The position numbers were made by a program, and so were the translations under genes. Shown one piece after another: positions 36,351-44,598 of a stretch of DNA of 64,000 nucleotides. This DNA comes from CALGKJ01 sp049322695 (GTDB lineage Bacteria > Bacillota > Clostridia > Lutisporales > Lutisporaceae): assembly GCA_049322695.1 (NCBI GenBank), contig JBMORW010000054.1, positions 1 to 64,000 of the forward strand. The letters run 5' to 3'. A model generated the notes under the pieces. That model saw only the letters and a program-made list of their open reading frames with translations. It was not told where the DNA came from and did not search any database. How positions within the stretch are numbered: the first letter of the stretch is position 1; every line of letters begins with the position of its first letter.

Positions 36351-36824
36351 ATGGATCAGCTAGTCACAAACTTACACAAGCTGATTGATAAAAAAATTGA
36401 GTTGTTCAATGAAATTCTTGCCATAACTGTTAAGCAAAAAGATGATATAATTAATAATTCTGCAGATAATATAGAAGAGTTAGTTAACAGTAAGCAGCAG
36501 GTAATAAACAGGATAGACGAGATTGACAAGGCTTTTAAGCAGCTTTTTGACTTGCTGAAAAAGTCCTTGAATGTTGACAGCCTTGAAAGCATAAATCCTA
36601 AAGAATATCCCGCCCTGATAGATTTAAAGGGAAAGGTCAGTTCGGTGATGGCAATAGCTGGGGAGATAATGAAGCTGGAAAATGAAAACAGGGATAAAAT
36701 GAACATGCTTTTTAATGAGGTAAAGGCGGAGCTAAGACAGATGAAAACAGGCAAGAAATCTTTGAAGGCATATGAAAGTCCTGTCATAAACAATGACGGA
36801 GTATTCATAGATAAAAAGAAATAA
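36351..36824 (+). CDS. FlgN-like flagellar export chaperone
   Basis: 157 residues, nearly all helical with heptad-like patterns. Arrangement directly after flaG-fliD-fliS and the helical composition with NSKQQVINRIDEIDK match FlgN, the chaperone of hook-filament junction proteins FlgK and FlgL. No other motif is diagnostic, so the name rests partly on context. Ribosome binding site AGGAAGGTG. Confidence 0.75.
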   Translation: MDQLVTNLHKLIDKKIELFNEILAITVKQKDDIINNSADNIEELVNSKQQVINRIDEIDKAFKQLFDLLKKSLNVDSLESINPKEYPALIDLKGKVSSVMAIAGEIMKLENENRDKMNMLFNEVKAELRQMKTGKKSLKAYESPVINNDGVFIDKKK

Positions 36825-36904
36825 GAACTTACATAATCTTGACATACATTTTTGTAATTTTATGTAAAATAATTCTAAAGTGCTTTCAAAATGTTTAAAA
36901 ATAC

Positions 36905-36934
36905 TTGTTAATTGGAATAAATATATTATATAAT
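36905..36934 (+). promoter_or_regulatory. Sigma-A-type promoter for the structured RNA
   Basis: TTGTTA (36905-36910), 18 bases, then a perfect TATAAT (36929-36934). The predicted start near 36941 coincides with the beginning of the structured segment. A stronger -35 TTGACA at 36839 has only weak -10 options and may be a second promoter. Confidence 0.6.
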
Positions 36935-36940
36935 ATATTT

Positions 36941-37170
36941 TGTGGCACATTAACTAGGTCTGTGGTTGAAAATCGATGCTAGTCGCAGGCAAAACGATCC
37001 ACGTAAGCAGGGGAAATTCCTGTGAGCATGGTGCGGTTTAGAAGTAAGTCCGTCCAGTAATATGCAGTAATGCATCAAGCTGAGAGAACCAGTAGTGAGG
37101 AGTTAAGTCTTATTAGCGAAAATTCCAGACGGCGGGTGTGGGGGCAAAGACCAGGTCAGCTGGTATAATG
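36941..37170 (+). ncRNA. Structured non-coding RNA, possibly the raiA-motif RNA
   Basis: About 230 bases between flgN and a small protein gene, much more GC-balanced than its flanks, with no convincing coding sequence. Visible pairings: ACTAG/CTAGT (36953/36979), CAGG/CCTG (37008/37019), CCGTC/GACGG (37050/37128), ATGCA-GTAA-TGCAT with a GNRA tetraloop (37062-37075), and ACCAG/CTGGT (37150/37160). Such length, nested long-range pairing and position in the flagellar-raiA-secA neighbourhood fit the raiA-motif RNA known in Clostridia. I cannot confirm the consensus by eye. The raiA gene is 2.2 kb downstream, with two genes between. Confidence 0.55.
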
Positions 37171-37288
37171 GCCATAAATCAAAATAAAGGTATGAGTGCG
37201 TGGTGCAAGAACATTTTTACTGGTCTTAAGAAATCCCAGAGAGTTCTGCTAGCCTACCACCAGCCTACAAGGAAAGAGGGATTTTTTA

Positions 37289-37570
37289 ATGTATCAGGAC
37301 AAAACATTAGTATGCAAGGACTGCGGAAACGATTTCGTTTTCACTACTGGCGAACAGGAGTTCTATGCAGAAAAGGGCTTCCAAAACGAGCCAGCTAGAT
37401 GCAAGGATTGCAGAACTTCAAGAAAAGCTTCAAGCAACAACGGAGCTAGAAGAGAAAGAGTCATGTACGAAGCAACATGCGCTGATTGTGGCAAAGAGAC
37501 ACAAATACCTTTCAAGCCAACAAATGCAAGACCAGTATATTGCAAGGATTGCTTTGACACTAGAAAGTAG
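37289..37570 (+). CDS. Small double zinc-ribbon protein (zf-trcl type)
   Basis: 93 residues with four Cys pairs: CKDC, CKDC, CADC and CKDC. The first half (MYQDKTLVCKDCGNDF and ending ARCKDCRTSRK) matches the zf-trcl probable zinc-ribbon domain annotated in clostridial cold-shock-like zinc proteins; the second half adds another pair set separated by a basic linker. Probably nucleic-acid or ribosome associated, by family guess. A strong terminator follows 6 bp after the stop. The 120-base leader between the structured RNA and this gene shows no clear terminator, so it may be read from the RNA promoter. Confidence 0.82.
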   Translation: MYQDKTLVCKDCGNDFVFTTGEQEFYAEKGFQNEPARCKDCRTSRKASSNNGARRERVMYEATCADCGKETQIPFKPTNARPVYCKDCFDTRK

Positions 37571-37576
37571 TAGCTT

Positions 37577-37600
37577 AACCGCCTTTTTAGGCGGTTTTTT
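37577..37600 (+). terminator. Rho-independent terminator after the zinc-ribbon gene
   Basis: AACCGCC (37577-37583), loop TTTTTA, GGCGGTT (37590-37596) and a run of Ts. Perfect 7-bp GC-rich stem. Confidence 0.88.
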
Positions 37601-37703
37601 CATGCCTTTTTTAACAAAATCCGATGAATATTTACACAATACGACTGCATAAAAATAAACAGATTTTACAAAATGTTCGTTCGACATTTTTCTACATTTC
37701 CGG

Positions 37704-37814
37704 AAATCCACAGATTATTCAATTCTAAGCTTGTTGAAATCAAAGTTATCAACAGCCTTATGCACATTATCCACAGGTTTTGGCATGGAAGCTGTGGATA
37801 ATGCTTGTGGATAT
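37704..37814. promoter_or_regulatory. Cluster of five DnaA-box-like sites
   Basis: Two perfect consensus DnaA boxes, TTATCCACA at 37767-37775 and its reverse TGTGGATAA at 37793-37801, plus near-matches TTATCAACA (37746-37754), TGTGGATAT (37806-37814, reverse) and AAATCCACA (37704-37712). The two perfect boxes are arms of a 12-bp inverted repeat CATTATCCACAG/CTGTGGATAATG. The rest of this 409-bp gap (37571-37979) shows only the zinc-ribbon terminator and AT-rich DNA. No dnaA gene is nearby, so this looks like a DnaA-titration or regulatory cluster rather than oriC. Confidence 0.65.
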
Positions 37815-37979
37815 TTTTATAAGCCTTATGGTTGAAAACAGTACAGTATTACATTATTGCATAAAAAGCGCATGTTCGCTTTACATAATATTTTGTTTAA
37901 TTCTTAGACAGATAATAGTAAATATTATACAATTCACTATTATGCCGATATTATATAAAAAGAAATTGGAGATTATATT

Positions 37980-39227
37980 ATGAATAGAGCAATCAAAATA
38001 CTGATGCCAACATATATGAAGGAGTTTAGGTGTATAGGGTCTGAATGCGAGGATTCATGTTGTTCTGATGGATGGGATATATATATAGATTGTGCAACGT
38101 ACCATAGATATATGAATGTAAAAGATAAGGAAGTAAGAGTACATATAAAAGAACATGTGAAAATTGACAGAGCAAGCACAAACAAAGAAAGATATGCTGT
38201 AATTAAAATGAAAGAAGATGGAGACTGTCCATTTTTGAATGAACAGAAGTTGTGCAGGATCCAGTTTTCAAAAGGAGCTGAATACTTATCAAATGTATGT
38301 GCGGTATATCCTAGAATAATCAATATAGTTGATGATATGTACGAAATATCAGCAGCAATGTCCTGTCCTGAAGCCGCAAGGTTGGCTCTGGATAATCCAG
38401 AGCCTATGGAGTTTGAAGTGGAAGAATCTAATGAGCCGGTCAGAATGGTTATTTCTAGGATTAACATTAAAGATAAATGTAATGACAAGCATCCAGAGTA
38501 TTATTTTTGGGAAATTCGCTTTTTTACCATAGCATTGCTCCAGAACCGTAAGTACCGGCTATGGGAAAGGCTTATTATTCTAGGCTTATTTTTCAAGAAG
38601 CTGCAGAAACACATTGATGAAGGAAACCTATGCGAAATTCCTAAATTAATCAATGAATACACTGAATATTTAGAGGATGATACTATTTTAGAGATTCTAT
38701 CAGAAATCCCAACAAAAAACAGTGTTCAGATGACCATTCTATTAAAGCTGGTAAATGAACGATATGAAAAGGGATTAAAAAATGCAAGATATAGAGAACT
38801 TGTTGAGGAGTTTTTCAAGGGTATAAGTTACACTCCTGATAATAAAGATATAGAAATTGAGAAAATTGAAGAAAATTATGCATTTGCCTATCATAGGTAT
38901 TATGAGCCTTTTATGAAAAATAATGAATATATTCTTGAAAATTATTTAGTTAACTATGTCTTCAAAAACCTATTCCCTTTAAATAATAAATTATCCTGTT
39001 ATACTGCATATGCTATGATGATCCTGAATTATTCATTGATCAAGCTTCACCTAATAGGTATAGCAGGTTATCGAAAAGGCTTATCAATAGAAACAGTGAT
39101 ACAATTGGTACAAGTTATGGCCAAAACAGTAGAGCATAATCAAGAATATATGGATGCTGTAGCACAAGTTATTAAAGATAATGGTTTTAATACTATGACA
39201 TACATGGCAATACTAATAAGAAGTTGA
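37980..39227 (+). CDS. fliB: Flagellin lysine-N-methylase FliB
   Basis: 415 residues. The N-terminus has the Cys-rich cluster characteristic of the FliB/YkgJ zinc- or Fe-S-binding family: FRCIGSECEDSCC, then CPFLN, LCRI and CAVYPR, followed by SCPEAARL. FliB methylates lysines of flagellin. Its presence beside the flagellar glycosylation island suggests that the flagellin is both glycosylated and N-methylated. Ribosome binding site is a weak TTGGAG. Confidence 0.88.
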   Translation: MNRAIKILMPTYMKEFRCIGSECEDSCCSDGWDIYIDCATYHRYMNVKDKEVRVHIKEHVKIDRASTNKERYAVIKMKEDGDCPFLNEQKLCRIQFSKGAEYLSNVCAVYPRIINIVDDMYEISAAMSCPEAARLALDNPEPMEFEVEESNEPVRMVISRINIKDKCNDKHPEYYFWEIRFFTIALLQNRKYRLWERLIILGLFFKKLQKHIDEGNLCEIPKLINEYTEYLEDDTILEILSEIPTKNSVQMTILLKLVNERYEKGLKNARYRELVEEFFKGISYTPDNKDIEIEKIEENYAFAYHRYYEPFMKNNEYILENYLVNYVFKNLFPLNNKLSCYTAYAMMILNYSLIKLHLIGIAGYRKGLSIETVIQLVQVMAKTVEHNQEYMDAVAQVIKDNGFNTMTYMAILIRS

Positions 39228-39330
39228 AATTTTCTGGTAATTTACTTTAGAATTAGCAGGATTATTTAATTGTTTGTAGAATAAAATATATACAGACGGT
39301 AGCATAATAGTTGCGAAGGGAGATGTAATT

Positions 39331-39867
39331 ATGCGTATTACAGTAAGCGGAAAAAACATGAATGTTACTGAGGCTCTCAAGGACAGAGTATCTAAAAAAC
39401 TATCAAAATTTGAAAGGTATTTTGGACCTAATACTGAGGCTCACGCAACTTTAAGCGTAGAAAAAAACAGACACATTATAGAAGTAACGATTCCATTTAA
39501 TGGTGTTATCTTAAGGGGAGAAGAGGCTACCGAGGACATGTATACTTCCATAGATAACGTAATCGAAAAGCTTGAAAGACAGATGAGAAGACAAAAGACA
39601 AAGTTAGAAAGGAGACATAAGGATACCGGCAATATCAGATTTGAAAACTGGGCACCGCCGCTTGAAGATGATTACGATGATGGCGAGGCAAAGATAGTGA
39701 GAACAAAGAGATTTGCAATGAAGCCTATGCCCATAGAGGAGGCAGCAATGCAAATGGAACTTTTAGGACATAATTTCTTCGTATTCTCTAATGCAGAGAC
39801 AGAAGAGGTTAATGTAATATATAAGAGAAAAGATGGAAATTACGGTCTTATTGAGCCAGAATTCTAG
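39331..39867 (+). CDS. hpf: Long-form ribosome hibernation promoting factor
   Basis: 178 residues, the size of long HPF. Residues 1-100 are the S30AE/RaiA beta-alpha domain (MRITVSGKNMNVTEAL, LSVEKNRHIIEVTI), and residues 115-178 the dimerisation domain ending VIYKRKDGNYGLIEPEF. It joins two 70S ribosomes into inactive 100S dimers in stationary phase. Downstream genes are a small membrane protein and secA, the usual clostridial order. Confidence 0.95.
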   Translation: MRITVSGKNMNVTEALKDRVSKKLSKFERYFGPNTEAHATLSVEKNRHIIEVTIPFNGVILRGEEATEDMYTSIDNVIEKLERQMRRQKTKLERRHKDTGNIRFENWAPPLEDDYDDGEAKIVRTKRFAMKPMPIEEAAMQMELLGHNFFVFSNAETEEVNVIYKRKDGNYGLIEPEF

Positions 39868-39873
39868 CAAAAC

Positions 39874-39941
39874 GCCGAGATACTCATCAAAGCCGAGATA
39901 CTCATCAAAGCTGAGATACTCAGTAAAGCTGAGATACTCAG
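39874..39941 (+). repeat. Four tandem 18-bp repeats
   Basis: Starts 39874, 39892, 39910 and 39928 of a repeat of the type GCYGAGATACTCATCAAA; copies 1 and 2 are identical, copy 3 has two differences plus, copy 4 is truncated at 14 bases. The last copy is the 5' arm of the hpf terminator, so the repeats look like successive duplications of a terminator arm. Confidence 0.9.
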
Positions 39942-39967
39942 CTTTGCTGAGTAAATCTCGGCTTTTT
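39928..39967 (+). terminator. Rho-independent terminator of hpf
   Basis: GCTGAGATACTCAG (39928-39941) pairs with CTGAGT and ATCTCGGC (39946-39962) around a CTTTG loop and two bulged As, followed by TTTTT. Any of the three upstream repeat copies could pair with the same 3' arm. Confidence 0.75.
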
Positions 39968-40124
39968 CATTTATTCATCCACATATACCTAAAAATCAGG
40001 TATTATGATACAATGAGTTTTATGGTAGAATATATAGGTGACAAAAACATTGCGTCAAGAAAAAGCTATAAAGGCATAATATTGAGATAAAGTATAACAT
40101 TTGATAATAGATAGATGGTGCTGC

Positions 40125-40511
40125 ATGGACATTAATAGAATCAAAGATAACAACTACATAAAGAATTATTTCGCACTGGTGCTGATGTTTCTTACAGTGC
40201 TTGGCGGGAATCCGTCCAATAGCTTAATGAATGGCGCCGAGGCAATAAGCAGAGCAAATACATATGCTTTCAGAATAAGCAAGATAACCCTTGCCAATAA
40301 GCATATGTATGTTTCTGATGTAAATAAACAGAACAAAGCTGTCTGGACCTTTAAAGAGACAATCGATGAACTGGTAAGATGCATTCTTATAGGCTGCGAC
40401 AATCTTGAAAACCCAGGCTACTATGCACTGTTCCTCGCTCTTGGCCTGTGCATATATTTCATAAATAACTGGATGAAAAGAAATAATGTTTGGCTAAATA
40501 CTGTCTTCTAA
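40125..40511 (+). CDS. Hypothetical small membrane protein
   Basis: 128 residues from ATG 40125; an in-frame TTG at 40101 has no better site. Two hydrophobic segments (about 14-28, FALVLMFLTVLGG, and about 102-118, YALFLALGLCIYFI) flank a soluble middle part. No family recognised. It lies between hpf and secA and ends 44 bp before the secA start. Function unknown. Confidence 0.65.
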   Translation: MDINRIKDNNYIKNYFALVLMFLTVLGGNPSNSLMNGAEAISRANTYAFRISKITLANKHMYVSDVNKQNKAVWTFKETIDELVRCILIGCDNLENPGYYALFLALGLCIYFINNWMKRNNVWLNTVF

Positions 40512-40555
40512 TCTCCGCTGACAATAACCGCGAAAAATAAAGGAGGAGAGTATTG

Positions 40556-43057
40556 ATGTCTATATTTGAAAAGATTTTTGGCAATCCAAATGATAAAGAA
40601 GTAAAAAGGCTGATGAAAACAGTTGATGAAATAGAGGCTTTAGAGCCTGAAATGAAGAAGCTCAGTGATGAGGAGCTTCAGAATAAGACTGTGGAGTTTA
40701 AAGAAAGACTGAAAAATGGAGAAACCCTCGACGACCTTATGGTAGAAGCCTTTGCTGTAGTCAGAGAAGGTGCCGTAAGGGTATTGGGACAGAGACACTT
40801 CAGAGTTCAGCTTCTGGGAGGTATAGTTCTGCATCAGGGCAGAATAGCTGAGATGAAGACAGGTGAAGGTAAAACTCTTACAGTAACGCTTCCTGTATAT
40901 TTAAATGCGCTTGAAGGTAAGGGAGTACATGTAGTTACGGTAAATGATTATCTGGCGAGATTTCACGGGGAATGGATGGGCAAGCTTTACAATTTTCTAG
41001 GTTTATCCGTTGGTTTGGTGCTCCATGGACTGTCACATGAAGAAAAGCAGCAAGCCTATGCTGCGGATATAACTTATGGTACAAACAATGAATACGGCTT
41101 CGATTATTTAAGAGACAATATGGTCATATTCAAGGAGCAGATGGTACAAAGAGAGCTGAACTATGCAATCATAGACGAGGTAGACAGTATTCTCATAGAT
41201 GAAGCACGTACACCGCTTATAATATCAGGTGTAGGAGAAAAGTCCACACAGCTCTATTATGTAGCGGATAATTTTGTTAAGGGACTTAAGAAAGAAGCTG
41301 ATTTTACCATTGATGAAAAGGCTCATTCTGTTGTTTTGACTGAAGAGGGGGTAGAAAAGGCAGAGAGATTTTTCAATGTTGAGAATCTTGCTGACCCCGA
41401 AAACATGGAAATACAGCATCATATAAATCAGGCGTTAAAGGCAAGAAACTTGATGCGTAAAGACATAGATTATGTTATAAAAGACGGTGAAATCATAATC
41501 GTTGATGAGTTTACCGGAAGACTGATGTTCGGAAGAAGATACAGCGACGGGCTGCATCAGGCTATTGAAGCCAAGGAAGGGGTAAAAATAGAGAGAGAAT
41601 CCCAAACCCTTGCAACAATAACCTTTCAGAACTATTTCAGAATGTACCAGAAGCTTGCAGGTATGACAGGTACAGCAAAGACTGAAGAGGAAGAGTTCAA
41701 AGCAATCTATAACCTGGATATAGTTGAGGTACCGACAAATAAACCGATGATACGTAAGGATCATCCTGATGCGGTATACAAAAGCATAAAAGGCAAGTTC
41801 AATGCTGCGGTAGAAGAAATAGTTAAGCTCCATGCCAAGGGACAGCCTGTGCTGGTAGGTACCGTATCCATCGAAAACTCGGAAATACTCAGCGGTATGC
41901 TGAAAAGAAGAGGAATTCCTCATACAGTTTTGAATGCAAAATATCATGAAAAAGAAGCTGAAATAATTGCTTTGGCCGGGCAGCGGGGTGCAGTAACAAT
42001 TTCAACAAACATGGCCGGCAGAGGTACTGATATAATGCTCGGCGAAGGAGTTGCAGAGCTGGGCGGATTATTTGTAATGGGTACTGAAAGGCATGAATCA
42101 CGCCGTATAGATAATCAGCTGAGGGGACGTTCCGGTAGACAAGGAGACCCGGGTGAAAGCAGATTTTATGTTTCACTTCAGGATGATCTGATGAGGTTGT
42201 TTGGTTCTGAGAAGATTCTGGGCCTTGTTGAAAGTCTGGGCATGGATGATGAAATGGCAATTGAGCATTCCATGCTTTCAAAGGCAATAGAAAATGCGCA
42301 GAAGAGGGTTGAAGGAAGGAACTTTGACATTAGAAAGCATGTGCTTCAGTATGATAATGTAATGAACAAGCAGAGAGAGGTAATATACAAGCAAAGAAGA
42401 CAGGTTCTTATGGGTGAAAGCATCAGAGACAACATAATGGGAATGATAAGAGATGTTGTTGAAGATGCGGTAGCGACCTATACTGTGGGCAGTGAATATC
42501 CGGAAGAATGGGATTTAAAAGGCTTGCTGGAGCATTTGCAGACAGTGTTCCTCTCAAAAAACAAATATACTGAAAGTGACTTGCTAAGCTTTAACCGCGA
42601 AGATTTAAAGGATGAATTATATAATACAGCTGTAAAGCTCTATGAGAAAAAAGAGTCTCAGATAGCCGAAGAAGATATGAGAGAGCTCGAAAGAGTAATA
42701 CTGCTGAGGGTGGTAGACACCAAGTGGATTGACCATATAGATGCCATGGACCAGCTGAGGGATGGAGTATCCTTAAGGGGGTATGGACAGCAGGATCCTG
42801 TTCAGGCTTATCAAATTGAAGGCTATGATATGTTTATGGAATTAATCAAGAGCATAAAGGAAGACACTGTAAGATATGTATTCCATGCAAATATGACGCA
42901 CATACCAAAGAGGGAGCAGGTTGCTCAGCCTGTGGCAACAAACGAGAATGAAGGTGTCAGAAAACCGGTTGTAAAAGAGGATAAAATAGGAAGAAATGAT
43001 GCCTGCCCATGCGGAAGCGGGAAAAAATATAAGAAATGTTGTGGAGCGACAAGCTAG
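40556..43057 (+). CDS. secA: Preprotein translocase ATPase SecA
   Basis: 833 residues, ATG 40556 behind AGGAGGAG (the preceding TTG is one codon earlier). Walker A region TGEGKTLT, DEVDSILIDEART Walker B, IATITFQNYFRMY, GTDIMLGEGV, and SRRIDNQLRGRSGRQGD helicase motifs are in order. The C-terminal zinc-binding tail CPCGSGKKYKKCC is present. Drives Sec-dependent export at the membrane. A 7-bp-repeat element starts at its stop codon. Confidence 0.97.
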   Translation: MSIFEKIFGNPNDKEVKRLMKTVDEIEALEPEMKKLSDEELQNKTVEFKERLKNGETLDDLMVEAFAVVREGAVRVLGQRHFRVQLLGGIVLHQGRIAEMKTGEGKTLTVTLPVYLNALEGKGVHVVTVNDYLARFHGEWMGKLYNFLGLSVGLVLHGLSHEEKQQAYAADITYGTNNEYGFDYLRDNMVIFKEQMVQRELNYAIIDEVDSILIDEARTPLIISGVGEKSTQLYYVADNFVKGLKKEADFTIDEKAHSVVLTEEGVEKAERFFNVENLADPENMEIQHHINQALKARNLMRKDIDYVIKDGEIIIVDEFTGRLMFGRRYSDGLHQAIEAKEGVKIERESQTLATITFQNYFRMYQKLAGMTGTAKTEEEEFKAIYNLDIVEVPTNKPMIRKDHPDAVYKSIKGKFNAAVEEIVKLHAKGQPVLVGTVSIENSEILSGMLKRRGIPHTVLNAKYHEKEAEIIALAGQRGAVTISTNMAGRGTDIMLGEGVAELGGLFVMGTERHESRRIDNQLRGRSGRQGDPGESRFYVSLQDDLMRLFGSEKILGLVESLGMDDEMAIEHSMLSKAIENAQKRVEGRNFDIRKHVLQYDNVMNKQREVIYKQRRQVLMGESIRDNIMGMIRDVVEDAVATYTVGSEYPEEWDLKGLLEHLQTVFLSKNKYTESDLLSFNREDLKDELYNTAVKLYEKKESQIAEEDMRELERVILLRVVDTKWIDHIDAMDQLRDGVSLRGYGQQDPVQAYQIEGYDMFMELIKSIKEDTVRYVFHANMTHIPKREQVAQPVATNENEGVRKPVVKEDKIGRNDACPCGSGKKYKKCCGATS

Positions 43058-43070
43058 GAAGCTAGCTTGA

Positions 43071-43160
43071 GGTCACTAGCTTCTAGCCACTAGCTACTAG
43101 GTTAAGTAGGACTTCGAAGCCTTTCTGAGCCTAGCAGCTAGAAGCCAGTAGCTAGTAGCC
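43071..43160. repeat. Heptamer inverted-repeat element A, after secA
   Basis: Two 31-base arms (43071-43101 and 43130-43160) are complementary at 24 of 31 positions. Each arm is made of 7-base units of the TAGCnnC kind (CACTAGC, TTCTAGC, CACTAGC and so on). The loop contains the palindrome CTTCGAAG. Similar elements follow tex and the glycosylase gene. The first unit overlaps the secA stop region. Confidence 0.8.
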
Positions 43161-43204
43161 GACCCAAAGTAATACTTATAAGTAAGAAAACCGGAGGTTT
43201 TAAT

Positions 43205-44315
43205 ATGCTTGAATTAGAACAGTATCGTTATGAGCTGAATCAGCTTGAAGATAAAATTAAAGAGATTGAGGTGTCACTTTGACACGGGCAGTATAAAAGA
43301 GAAAATAGAAGAATATGAAAATGAGATGCAGCAGGAAGGCTTCTGGAACGATTCAGATAAGGCAGGGGCAGCACTTAAACAGGTCAAGTCTCTGAAGGAT
43401 AGGCTTGAAAGCTTTAATAGCCTGAAATCGCAATATGAAGATCTTCATGTGCTGATAGAGCTGGGGATTGAAGCCAATGACAGCAGCGTAGTGGATGAGG
43501 TTGCTGACTCACTTGAGGATATAAAGCAGAGAGTTGAAGAGATGCTTATAGCAACACAGCTGACAGGTCAGTTTGACAGAAATAATGCTATTTTTGCCAT
43601 TCACTCAGGAGCCGGTGGAATTGATGCACAGGATTGGGCTGAGATGCTGCTGCGTATGTATATAAGATGGGCTGAAAAAAAAGGTTACACTGTTACAGTG
43701 CTGGATATGCTGAAGGATTATGAGGCGGGAATAAAGAGTGCAACCCTGCATATAGAGGGCGAGAACGCTTACGGCTACCTGAAATCTGAAAAGGGAGTGC
43801 ACAGGCTTGTAAGGCTGTCTCCTTTTGATGCTGCAGGCAAGAGACATACCTCCTTTGCTTCTGTTGACGTCATGCCTGAGCTGGATGACAGTGTAAAGAT
43901 TGATATCAATCCTGAGGATCTAAAAATAGACACCTATCGTGCCGGAGGCGCCGGGGGACAGCACGTTAATAAAACAGAATCTGCTGTGAGAATAACACAC
44001 ATACCTACCGGTGTAATCGTCCAGTGCCAGAATGAGCGCTCTCAGCACAGCAACAAGGATATGGCTATGAAAATGCTTATGTCTAAGCTTATTGAGCTTA
44101 AGGAGCAGGAGCACAAGGATAAGATTGAAGACCTTAAGGGTGAATACAGAGAAATAGCTTGGGGAAGTCAGATAAGATCCTATGTATTCCATCCCTACAG
44201 CTTAGTAAAGGATCACAGAACCAATGCAGAGACAGGAAATGTAAATGCAGTTATGGATGGGGATATTGACAGCTTTATTAATGCATATTTAAAATTTAAC
44301 AATCTAAGCAAATAA
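43205..44315 (+). CDS. prfB: Peptide chain release factor 2, with programmed +1 frameshift
   Basis: RF2 starts at ATG 43205 (CCGGAGG upstream) and reads 25 codons to CTT, then an in-frame UGA at 43280. Shifting +1 on CTT-T continues with GAC into the long frame that ends at 44315. The downstream part has GGAGGQHVNKTESAVR, the GGQ peptidyl hydrolysis motif, and the SPFDAAGKRHTSFAS region; the full product is about 370 residues. The frameshift is the known autoregulation: low RF2 at UGA promotes slippage. Read without it, the gene would appear broken. Confidence 0.95.
43268..43283 (+). promoter_or_regulatory. RF2 programmed frameshift site
   Basis: Internal Shine-Dalgarno-like GAGGTG (43268-43273), a three-base gap, slippery CTT (43277-43279), the UGA stop (43280-43282) and a following C: the classical RF2 recoding layout. 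Confidence 0.95.
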
Positions 44316-44324
44316 TAGCATTGA

Positions 44325-44369
44325 GAATATGGAGAATGTAGCGATTGCAGTATCTCCATGTTCTTTTTT
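44325..44369 (+). terminator. Rho-independent terminator of prfB
   Basis: GAATATGGAGA (44325-44335) pairs with TCTCCATGTTC (44353-44363) with one G-T pair, then TTTTTT. The rest of the gap to 44598 is AT-rich with no other feature seen. Confidence 0.8.
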
Positions 44370-44598
44370 ACATTTTTCTGAAAAGAGTGATTATTGCTTG
44401 TCAAGCTTCATTAATGTAAATAATATTGTTTATTCACAGAATATATATTAAAATATTATTAATGTAAACAAAATAAGACAAAATAACGGTTTTGCAATTA
44501 TTGAAGTCTAATCGAGATTGTTGTTATTCATTTCTTAATATTTATCGCAATTATTAATCACTCATCTATTCACATGCGGAGAAATTGGGGGAGTTTTT

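Noticed and set aside
36941..37060. Possible cobalamin riboswitch
   Set aside because: A TTGAAAATC piece looks like part of the B12-riboswitch core, but the GCCACUG-type box and the AGCCAGGAGACCUGCC end are absent.
36941..37170. RNase P RNA, tmRNA or 6S RNA
   Set aside because: No conserved GAGGAAAGUCC core, no CCA-ending tRNA-like fold with a tag frame, and no single long rod-like hairpin.
37138..37398. An 86-codon open frame across the structured RNA
   Set aside because: It overlaps the structured RNA and the zinc-ribbon gene in another frame, has no good ribosome binding site, and shows no recognisable protein pattern.
37704..37814. Chromosome replication origin
   Set aside because: DnaA boxes are present, but no dnaA, dnaN or rpmH is nearby and surrounding genes are flagellar and sec genes.
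39833..40090. An 85-codon frame encoding a repeated PRYSSK-like peptide
   Set aside because: It is the translation of the tandem DNA repeats of the hpf terminator in another frame; not a gene.
43245..44315. A separate release-factor-like gene starting at 43245
   Set aside because: This is the downstream frame of prfB; the start lies upstream at 43205 and the frames are joined by the programmed +1 shift.
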